From the NCBI RefSeq assembly GCF_014358015.1, contig NZ_JACONV010000009.1, positions 1 through 64,000 on the forward strand: 64,000 nucleotides of DNA, given 5' to 3'. Of this stretch, positions 52,986 through 64,000 are shown one piece after another (the stretch's first letter is position 1; every line of letters begins with the position of its first letter). Source of the stretch: Pseudomonas triticifolii. GTDB lineage: Bacteria; Pseudomonadota; Gammaproteobacteria; Pseudomonadales; Pseudomonadaceae. The position numbers were made by a program, and so were the translations under genes. The notes beneath the pieces are model-generated. The model made no database searches, was not told where the DNA came from, and worked only from the letters and a program-made list of their open reading frames with translations.

Positions 52986-53294
52986 ATGCCGCTCACTCAA
53001 GAGCAGAAGAAACAATACAAATCCATTGGCCACCACCTGAAGCCGGTATTGATCGTGGCTGACAATGGTTTGACTGAAGGTGTGCTGGCAGAGCTTGAAC
53101 GCGCACTGAGCGATCACGAGCTGATCAAGATCAAGCTCAACATCCTCGACCGCGAAAGTCGCTTGCAGGCCATTGCAGAAATCTGCAAAGCCGGCTCGGC
53201 GGATCTTGTTCAGGTCATCGGCAAAATGGCGTTGATCTACCGCAAGAACCCAAAGGTAAACAAGCTGTTGTCCAACGTCCACCGCGCGAACTAA
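52986..53294 (+). CDS. yhbY: YhbY, CRM-domain RNA-binding ribosome assembly protein
   Basis: The 102-residue protein consists of a single CRM domain, with the GxxG-type loop VADNGLTEGV near residues 26-35 and the KIKLN strand; it associates with pre-50S particles in E. coli. It diverges from rlmE with a 104-nt gap and is followed by a terminator at 53305-53339. Confidence 0.95.
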   Translation: MPLTQEQKKQYKSIGHHLKPVLIVADNGLTEGVLAELERALSDHELIKIKLNILDRESRLQAIAEICKAGSADLVQVIGKMALIYRKNPKVNKLLSNVHRAN

Positions 53295-53304
53295 AAAAAC
53301 AGAA

Positions 53305-53339
53305 GCCAGGGCCGCAGATTGCGCGCCCTGCTCCTTTTT
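53305..53339 (+). terminator. Intrinsic terminator after yhbY
   Basis: CAGGGC...GCCCTG stem followed by CTCCTTTTT, about 12 nt after the yhbY stop. Confidence 0.8.
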
Positions 53340-53460
53340 GCGCAACTTCGCTCGCCGTGCGAGTCATTCAGACCCGCTATCGAACACACGACCGCCAGGA
53401 TCCTCAAGGCATACGCCGAAAGGACCAGGCAGTTGCGCCCGCCAGAAGCGGGCTCCCGCG

Positions 53461-53933
53461 TCAGACGTGGCGAACTTCGACGATCTCATACTCGATGACA
53501 CCGCTAGGCGTCTTCACGACCACGACATCGCCTTCTTCCTTGGCAATCAAAGCGCGAGCGATGGGCGATCCCACCGAAATCTTGCCTTTCTTGATATCCG
53601 CCTCATCCTCACCAACGATCTGATAAGTGACGCTCTCATCCGTTTCGACGTTGGCGATTTCAACGGTCGTGCCGAAAATCACCTTGCCCGTATGAGGAAT
53701 GGTGGTGACGTCGATCACCACGGCGTTCTGCATACGGCCTTCGATATCACGGATACGCGCCTCGACCATGCCCTGCTGCTCTCGCGCTGCGTGGTATTCG
53801 GCGTTTTCCTTCAGGTCACCCAGCTCCCGCGCCGTACCGATATCCTGGCTCAGCTTGGGACGGATCACCTTGGTCAGGTGGGTCAATTCTTCTTCCAGGG
53901 CGCGAGCGCCCTGGACAGTCATTGGGTATTTGA

Positions 53934-53937
<4 letters not shown>
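53461..53937 (-). CDS. greA: Transcription elongation factor GreA
   Basis: GreA rescues backtracked RNA polymerase by stimulating transcript cleavage. The 158-residue protein has an N-terminal coiled-coil with the acidic tip (the [11 protein letters not shown] region, residues about 40-50) and a C-terminal FKBP-like domain. It overlaps carB by 4 nt (ATGA), so greA is expressed as the tail of the carA-carB-greA message; the same order is known in P. aeruginosa. Confidence 0.97.
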
Positions 53938-57155
<3,218 letters not shown>

Positions 57156-57210
57156 GGGTTGTCACTCAAATCCGCAGGTCAGTCGGCAAGCCGTCTTGAA
57201 CATTTCATTG

Positions 57211-57265
57211 AGGTGACCTGGGTGGCAGCAACCGGACGTATCGTCCGGGTCCAGCCAGGTCACCT
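57211..57265 (-). promoter_or_regulatory. Nested inverted repeat between carA and carB
   Basis: Outer arms AGGTGACCTGG / CCAGGTCACCT (57211-57221, 57255-57265) are perfect. They enclose a second perfect hairpin CCGGACG / CGTCCGG. There is no T run. It could be an mRNA processing or stability element setting the CarA:CarB ratio. Confidence 0.5.
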
Positions 57266-57291
57266 GCTTACTACATTCTCAAGGCAACCGG

Positions 57292-58428
57292 TCAGCGTCG
57301 CTTGGCCATGGCTTCGATAAAGCGATCAAACAGAGGGGCGACGTCGTTAGGGCCCGGGCTGGCCTCAGGGTGACCCTGGAAGCTGAAGGCGCTCTTGTCG
57401 GTGCGCTCGATACCCTGAAGGGTGCCGTCAAACAGCGACTTGTGGATGGCGCGCACGTTGGCCGGCAACGTGGCTTCGTCAACCGCAAAACCATGGTTCT
57501 GGCTGGTAATCATGACGACGCCGGTGTCCAGATCCTGAACCGGGTGGTTGGCACCGTGGTGGCCATGGCCCATTTTCAGGGTCTTGGCACCGGAGGCCAG
57601 CGCGAGCAACTGGTGGCCCAGGCAGATACCGAAGACCGGGATTTCAGTTTCCAGTACATCCTTGATGGCCTTGATGGCGTAGTCGCAAGGCTCAGGGTCG
57701 CCAGGGCCGTTGGACAGGAACACACCATCAGGGTTGTAGGCCAGGACGTCCTTGGCAGGCGTCTGGGCCGGAACCACAGTCACGCGACAACCGCGCTCGA
57801 CCAGCATGCGCAGGATGTTCAGCTTCACGCCGTAATCGTAAGCGACAACATGATAAGGCAGCTCGGAGGCAGCGATTTCAGGATGGCTATCGGTTTTCAG
57901 GTTCCAGACGCTGGAACGCCACTCGTAGGCTTCTTTGGTGCTGACCTCTTTGGCCAGATCCATGCCCTTGAGCCCAGGGAAGCCGCGCGCCGCCGCGATC
58001 GCAGCCTCTTCGGAAATATTGTCGCCAGCCATGATGCAGCCGTTCTGTGCGCCTTTCTCACGCAGGATGCGGGTCAGGCGGCGGGTATCGATGCCGGCGA
58101 TGGCAACGACATTGTTGGCTTTCAGGTAATCATCCAGCGACATCTTGTTACGCCAGTTGCTGGCGACCAGCGGCAGATCACGAATGACCAGGCCTGCGGA
58201 CCAAACGCGATCGGACTCTGCGTCCTCAGGCGTGGTGCCGGTGTTGCCGATGTGCGGGTAGGTCAGGGTAACGATTTGCTGGGCATAGGAAGGATCGGTA
58301 AGGATTTCCTGATAGCCTGTCATTGCGGTGTTGAACACCACCTCACCAACGGTCTGACCGTCGGCTCCAATGGCTTCGCCGCGAAAAATGCTGCCATCAG
58401 CAAGGGCGAGTATGGCTGGCTTAGTCAA
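57292..58428 (-). CDS. carA: Carbamoyl phosphate synthase small (glutaminase) subunit
   Basis: CarA hydrolyses glutamine and channels ammonia to CarB. In the 378-residue protein the C-terminal class I glutamine amidotransferase domain has nucleophile Cys269 in FGICLGHQL and the downstream HPEASPGP histidine-glutamate pair. The start codon is TTG (58428), preceded by GGGAGG at 5-nt spacing; no in-frame ATG lies near the conserved N-terminus ([14 protein letters not shown]). The gene has a 273-nt upstream region with a terminator-like hairpin. Confidence 0.97.
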   Translation of the reverse strand: MTKPAILALADGSIFRGEAIGADGQTVGEVVFNTAMTGYQEILTDPSYAQQIVTLTYPHIGNTGTTPEDAESDRVWSAGLVIRDLPLVASNWRNKMSLDDYLKANNVVAIAGIDTRRLTRILREKGAQNGCIMAGDNISEEAAIAAARGFPGLKGMDLAKEVSTKEAYEWRSSVWNLKTDSHPEIAASELPYHVVAYDYGVKLNILRMLVERGCRVTVVPAQTPAKDVLAYNPDGVFLSNGPGDPEPCDYAIKAIKDVLETEIPVFGICLGHQLLALASGAKTLKMGHGHHGANHPVQDLDTGVVMITSQNHGFAVDEATLPANVRAIHKSLFDGTLQGIERTDKSAFSFQGHPEASPGPNDVAPLFDRFIEAMAKRR

Positions 58429-58473
58429 GAAGACCTCCCGTAAATAAAGCCTGAAAGGGCGTTCGCAGGTTGC

Positions 58474-58510
58474 AAAAAAGCGGAATGACGTAGATACGTC
58501 ACCCCGCTTT
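58474..58510 (-). terminator. Terminator-like hairpin in the carA upstream region, possible attenuator
   Basis: In the minus-strand RNA a 15-bp stem (AAAGCGGGGUGACGU / ACGUCAUUCCGCUUU, two G-U pairs) is followed by U. The wobble pairs exist only in this orientation, so it acts towards carA. A possible -10 TATAAG (58511-58516) lies directly before it. Confidence 0.65.
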
Positions 58511-58532
58511 CTTATAGAATCATCTGCGCGCT

Positions 58533-58550
58533 TTTAGTGGACACACTAAA
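58533..58550. promoter_or_regulatory. Inverted repeat upstream of carA
   Basis: TTTAGTG, GACA, CACTAAA forms an 18-nt symmetric element about 20 bp before the possible carA -10 box. It would suit a dimeric regulator; the regulator is not identified. Confidence 0.35.
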
Positions 58551-58701
58551 GCTGTAGCTTACAGAAAAGGCCCATTTTGGTCTACCACCAATGTGCCTCA
58601 AATGCGGGGAAATGCGACAGTTTTTCGATCAGCGACAGTTGGCAAGAGGCCGAATCCCGCACCCTGTACGAAATCCGGCCCGATAACCACAAGTGCATCG
58701 A

Positions 58702-60662
<1,961 letters not shown>

Positions 60663-60988
60663 AATTCTTCCGCACTCTTGAGGACGTCCGGCAAAACTCT
60701 CCTGAGCCTTGCCAAACTCGTTGAGCCCCATACAGGCCCGGACCCAACTCACGTCGATTCAACGATCCTGGTCTTCGTTCAACAGCCAGGAATACCCGAC
60801 CGAGAAAGCGGCAGAACGAGTCGCCACGCAGGAGCATCGCGATCTTGCCACAGGGCGTGCGGGACAGACCCACACACCGGAATTTTTGCTTGTTCCAGAC
60901 ACGCCAACGCGGGAGCAAGCTCCCGCGCGGCGACATCCTACCAGCCACCGCTCGAAAGAGGTCAACCGGGTTTCAAGTGAGCCTGCGC
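60663..60988. other. dnaK-dnaJ intergenic region with REP-like inverted repeat
   Basis: The only structure I see is a perfect 9-bp inverted repeat, CGCGGGAGC, AA, GCTCCCGCG, at 60908-60927, of the Pseudomonas REP-like type. It lies about 60 nt past the dnaK stop and may act as a dnaK 3' stability element. I see no gene or clear heat-shock promoter here. Confidence 0.5.
60908..60927. repeat. Perfect short inverted repeat, REP-like
   Basis: CGCGGGAGC / GCTCCCGCG with a 2-nt spacer. The same GGGAGCAAGCT core appears at 29471-29488 in the window. Confidence 0.6.
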
Positions 60989-62905
60989 TTACTTGTGGTC
61001 TTTCACTTCTTCGAACTCGGCGTCAACAACGTCATCAGCCTTGGTCGAATCTTCTGCAGGCTTGGCCGCTGCTTCAGGATTCTCGGCCTGCTCGGCGTAC
61101 ATCTTCTGAGCGATTGGTGCGGAAACCTTGGACAGCTCCTCGACCTTGGCTTCGATGGCAGCCTTGTCGTCGCCTTTGATGGCGGCTTCCAGAGCGACCA
61201 CTGCAGCTTCCACTGCAGTCTTTTCTTCAGCAGTCACTTTGTCGCCTGCATCGGCGACCATCTTGCGAGTCGAGTGGACCAGCGCATCACCCTGGTTACG
61301 GGCAGAGGCCAGCTCTTCGAACTTGCGGTCTTCTTCAGCGTTGACTTCAGCATCACGAACCATCTGCTGAATTTCTTCCTCGGACAGACCGGAGTTCGCC
61401 TTGATCACGATGGACTGCTGCTTGCCGGTTGCCTTGTCTTTCGCGCCGACGTGCAGGATGCCGTTGGCGTCGATGTCGAAGGTCACTTCGATTTGTGGCA
61501 CGCCACGCGGAGCCGGTGGAATCTCGGCCAGGTCGAACTTGCCCAGAGACTTGTTCTGACCGGCTTGCTTGCGCTCACCCTGCAACACATGGATCGTCAC
61601 CGCGCCCTGGTTGTCATCGGCAGTCGAGAACACCTGGGATTTCTTGGTAGGAATCGTGGTGTTTTTCTCGATCAGTGCAGTCATCACACCGCCCATGGTT
61701 TCGATACCCAGGGTCAGCGGGCTGACGTCGAGCAACAGAACGTCTTTCACATCACCGGCCAACACAGCGCCCTGGATGGCAGCACCCATGGCAACGGCTT
61801 CGTCCGGGTTAACGTCCTTACGGGCTTCTTTACCGAAAAGCTCGGTAACTTTTTTCTGAACCAGTGGCATACGCGTCTGACCACCGACCAGAATCACGTC
61901 GTTGATCGCACCGATGTCGATACCGGCATCTTTCAGCGCAGTACGGCAAGGCTCGATGGTGCGCTGAACCAGGTCTTCAACCAGCGATTCCAGCTTTGAA
62001 CGGGAGATTTTCACGTTCAAGTGCTTTGGACCGGTCGCATCTGCGGTGATGTACGGCAGGTTGACGTCGGTCTGCATGCTGGAAGACAGCTCGATCTTGG
62101 CCTTTTCTGCAGCTTCTTTCAGACGCTGCATCGCCAGAGGGTCGCCCTTCAGGTTCATGCCGCTTTCTTTCTTGAATTCTTCGACGAGGTAGTCGATCAG
62201 ACGAATGTCGAAGTCCTCACCACCCAGGAAGGTGTCGCCGTTGGTTGCCAGCACTTCGAACTGGTGCTCGCCATCGACTTCAGCGATTTCGATAACCGAG
62301 ACGTCGAACGTACCGCCACCCAGGTCATAAACGATGACAGTGTGGTCGCCTTTCGCCTTGTCCATACCGTAAGCCAATGCAGCAGCGGTAGGCTCGTTGA
62401 TGATGCGCTTGACGTCCAGACCAGCAATACGGCCAGCATCTTTGGTGGCCTGACGCTGGCTGTCGTTGAAGTAAGCCGGAACGGTGATGACCGCTTCGGT
62501 AACTGCTTCACCGAGGTAGTCCTCAGCAGTTTTCTTCATCTTTTTCAGGATTTCAGCGGAAATCTGAGGAGGCGCCATTTTCTGGCCATTCACTTCAACC
62601 CAGGCGTCGCTGTTGTCAGCCTTGACGATCTTGTAAGGGACCATCTGGATGTCTTTCTGAACGACTTCTTCATCAAAACGACGACCGATCAGACGCTTTA
62701 CTGCGTACAGCGTGTTGTGCGGATTGGTCACGGCCTGACGCTTTGCGGACTGGCCGACCAGGATCTCGCCATCATTTGCGTAGGCAATGATCGAAGGCGT
62801 GGTGCGAGCACCTTCAGCATTCTCAATGACCTTGGCTTTGCCGTTTTCCAGAACGGAGACGCAGGAGTTGGTTGTCCCCAGGTCGATACCGATAATTCTG
62901 CCCAT
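60989..62905 (-). CDS. dnaK: Chaperone protein DnaK (Hsp70)
   Basis: DnaK is the ATP-dependent chaperone for folding and stress. The 638-residue protein has the nucleotide-binding domain beginning [16 protein letters not shown], the [12 protein letters not shown] phosphate loop, the inter-domain linker [10 protein letters not shown], a substrate-binding domain and an acidic tail ending [13 protein letters not shown]. It lies 101 nt after grpE in the grpE-dnaK-dnaJ cluster. Confidence 0.99.
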   Translation of the reverse strand: MGRIIGIDLGTTNSCVSVLENGKAKVIENAEGARTTPSIIAYANDGEILVGQSAKRQAVTNPHNTLYAVKRLIGRRFDEEVVQKDIQMVPYKIVKADNSDAWVEVNGQKMAPPQISAEILKKMKKTAEDYLGEAVTEAVITVPAYFNDSQRQATKDAGRIAGLDVKRIINEPTAAALAYGMDKAKGDHTVIVYDLGGGTFDVSVIEIAEVDGEHQFEVLATNGDTFLGGEDFDIRLIDYLVEEFKKESGMNLKGDPLAMQRLKEAAEKAKIELSSSMQTDVNLPYITADATGPKHLNVKISRSKLESLVEDLVQRTIEPCRTALKDAGIDIGAINDVILVGGQTRMPLVQKKVTELFGKEARKDVNPDEAVAMGAAIQGAVLAGDVKDVLLLDVSPLTLGIETMGGVMTALIEKNTTIPTKKSQVFSTADDNQGAVTIHVLQGERKQAGQNKSLGKFDLAEIPPAPRGVPQIEVTFDIDANGILHVGAKDKATGKQQSIVIKANSGLSEEEIQQMVRDAEVNAEEDRKFEELASARNQGDALVHSTRKMVADAGDKVTAEEKTAVEAAVVALEAAIKGDDKAAIEAKVEELSKVSAPIAQKMYAEQAENPEAAAKPAEDSTKADDVVDAEFEEVKDHK

Positions 62906-63006
62906 CTTGACTCTCCCGAAACTTTGATTTGGTTGCCGCAACTGCGTTTACAAATTGCGGTAGCTCTTAAACGCTTGACCTGTAAATGGGGGCCTTACAG
63001 CTGATT

Positions 63007-63570
63007 TCAAGCCTGCTCGTCAATTGACGGCGTAACAGGCGATGGTGCCTTGCTGACCACGACCATGGCCGGGCGCAGCAAACGACCATTGAGCTGGTAA
63101 CCCTTTTGAAACACTTTGAGCACCGTGTTGGGCTCTACATCTGCACTTTCCTGCATGGCCATTGCCTGGTGCTGTTCGGCACTGAACGGCTGACCATGCG
63201 GGTCTACGGCTTCGAGCTGATAACGCTTGAGGGTGTCCTGAAACATCTTCAAGGTCAGTTCGATGCCTTCACGCATCGGGCGAATGCTCTCGTCGTCCGG
63301 GTTGGACAACTCGATACCCCGCTCCAGGCTGTCGATGATCGGCAATAGATCACCGGCAAATTTCTCCAACGCAAACTTGTGAGCCTTTTCAACATCCTGT
63401 TCAGCACGGCGGCGGACATTCTGCAGATCCGCAGCCACTCGCAGGGATTGGTCCTGCGCGGCAGCCAGTTGCTCTTCGAGCACTTGCACGCGGGTCGTCA
63501 ACTCGTCACCCGCGCCTGCTTCGGCAGCCTGGTCCTGGCTCTGCGCATCCAGATTCTGTTCGTCAGCCAT
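63007..63570 (-). CDS. grpE: Nucleotide exchange factor GrpE
   Basis: GrpE releases ADP from DnaK. The 187-residue protein has a long N-terminal coiled coil (about 25-85) and the C-terminal beta domain ending with the family block [25 protein letters not shown]. It is the first gene of the cluster, 53 nt after a sigma32-type promoter. Confidence 0.97.
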   Translation of the reverse strand: MADEQNLDAQSQDQAAEAGAGDELTTRVQVLEEQLAAAQDQSLRVAADLQNVRRRAEQDVEKAHKFALEKFAGDLLPIIDSLERGIELSNPDDESIRPMREGIELTLKMFQDTLKRYQLEAVDPHGQPFSAEQHQAMAMQESADVEPNTVLKVFQKGYQLNGRLLRPAMVVVSKAPSPVTPSIDEQA

Positions 63571-63622
63571 CAGTGTTCTCCTCTAAAAACGTCCGCGATC
63601 CTAACTCGCGCTTCTGCCCCCT

Positions 63623-63650
63623 ATATGGGATCGGATTTTTCCGCTTCAAG
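63623..63650 (-). promoter_or_regulatory. Sigma32 (heat-shock) promoter of grpE-dnaK-dnaJ
   Basis: On the minus strand CTTGAAG (63644-63650), a 13-nt spacer and TCCCATAT (63623-63630) match the RpoH consensus CTTGAAA-N13-CCCCATNT closely. Confidence 0.85.
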
Positions 63651-63801
63651 GGTCATGAACACTGGATGTGTGCATTTCCTCACAAAAACATGGGGAATCG
63701 AGCCGCGGAAAAAATCCACCGCCATCACTGCAAGTACTAAAAAACGGCGAACACCAATCAAATCGAGCTAAATCGGGGCATTGTCAGGAGCGAATAAAAC
63801 A

Positions 63802-63817
63802 CTGTATAAATAACCAG
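63802..63817. promoter_or_regulatory. LexA (SOS) box upstream of recN
   Basis: CTGTATAAATAACCAG fits CTG-N10-CAG with an AT-rich centre, 24 nt before the recN ATG. LexA binding here would repress recN until DNA damage. Confidence 0.85.
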
Positions 63818-63840
63818 ACAAACCGCTCGGGAGCCGCTCA

Positions 63841-64000
63841 ATGCTGGTGCACCTTTCCGTACATAACTACGCCATCGTCGAACACCTCGATCTCGAACTT
63901 GATCGGGGCATGAGCGTAATCACTGGCGAAACCGGCGCTGGCAAATCGATCATGCTCGACGCGCTGGGCCTGACACTGGGTGACCGTGCCGACAGCGGCG
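63841..64000 (+). CDS. recN: DNA repair protein RecN (5' part only)
   Basis: RecN is an SMC-like ATPase used in recombinational repair of double-strand breaks. The window contains only the first 53 codons: [20 protein letters not shown] followed by Walker A GETGAGKS at residues 29-36. The rest lies beyond the right edge. It starts with ATG at 63841 under a LexA box, divergent from grpE. Confidence 0.93.
   Translation, partial: MLVHLSVHNYAIVEHLDLELDRGMSVITGETGAGKSIMLDALGLTLGDRADSG

Overview
The window is about 64 kb of Pseudomonas chromosome, most likely from the P. syringae / P. fluorescens side of the genus. The grounds are the CbrAB-CrcZ locus, a PrrF-type iron-responsive RNA, Pseudomonas-type REP/REPIN repeats (core GGACTTGTCC) and a gene order close to that remembered from P. 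aeruginosa between the rRNA operon next to msrPQ and recN. Coding density is high. I see no insertion sequence, prophage, integrase, CRISPR array or patch of foreign-looking genes. This is conserved core chromosome, and I found no previously undescribed multi-gene system in it. The less ordinary content is in RNA genes, leaders and small coupled genes.

Layout: (1) 1-6.2 kb, leftward: probable tandem rRNA promoters at the edge, msrQ-msrP (periplasmic methionine sulfoxide repair), pssA, ilvC, and ilvI-ilvH (branched-chain amino acids). (2) 6.5-12.5 kb: a DUF4124 protein, yqcC, the TPR lipoprotein lpoP beside its probable target PBP1b (mrcB), a kinase-like/AAA fusion and a pentapeptide-like protein. 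(3) 12.7-12.8 kb: a PrrF-type sRNA with a Fur box. (4) 12.9-18 kb: deoC, a small Rieske protein, sfsA-aminotransferase, dksA-gluQ. (5) 18-23.3 kb: cbrX-cbrA-cbrB and the sigma54-driven sRNA CrcZ, the Pseudomonas carbon catabolite repression relay. (6) 23.3-36.8 kb, rightward: pcnB-folK, panBCD, pgi, a DUF2236 protein, a thiolase, two tandem REPINs, an RlmI-like methyltransferase, a DUF748 envelope protein and a DUF2845 protein.

(7) 36.8-52.9 kb, leftward: a BON-domain protein, then the transcription/translation block, read from upstream as rlmE, ftsH-folP-glmM, tpiA-secG, tRNA-Leu(GAG), tRNA-fMet, rimP-nusA-infB-rbfA-truB, rpsO, pnp. Terminators and hairpins separate its segments. (8) 53-64 kb: yhbY (rightward), then leftward grpE-dnaK-dnaJ, dapB, carA-carB-greA, and at the right edge the rightward start of recN. 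A sigma32-type promoter lies before grpE and a LexA box before recN.

Several starts were reset from the longest open frame using ribosome binding sites: GTG for ilvI, rlmE and rimP; TTG for the Rieske gene, carA, ftsH and the DUF2845 gene. Functions are assigned from motifs read by eye and general family knowledge. No database search was run.
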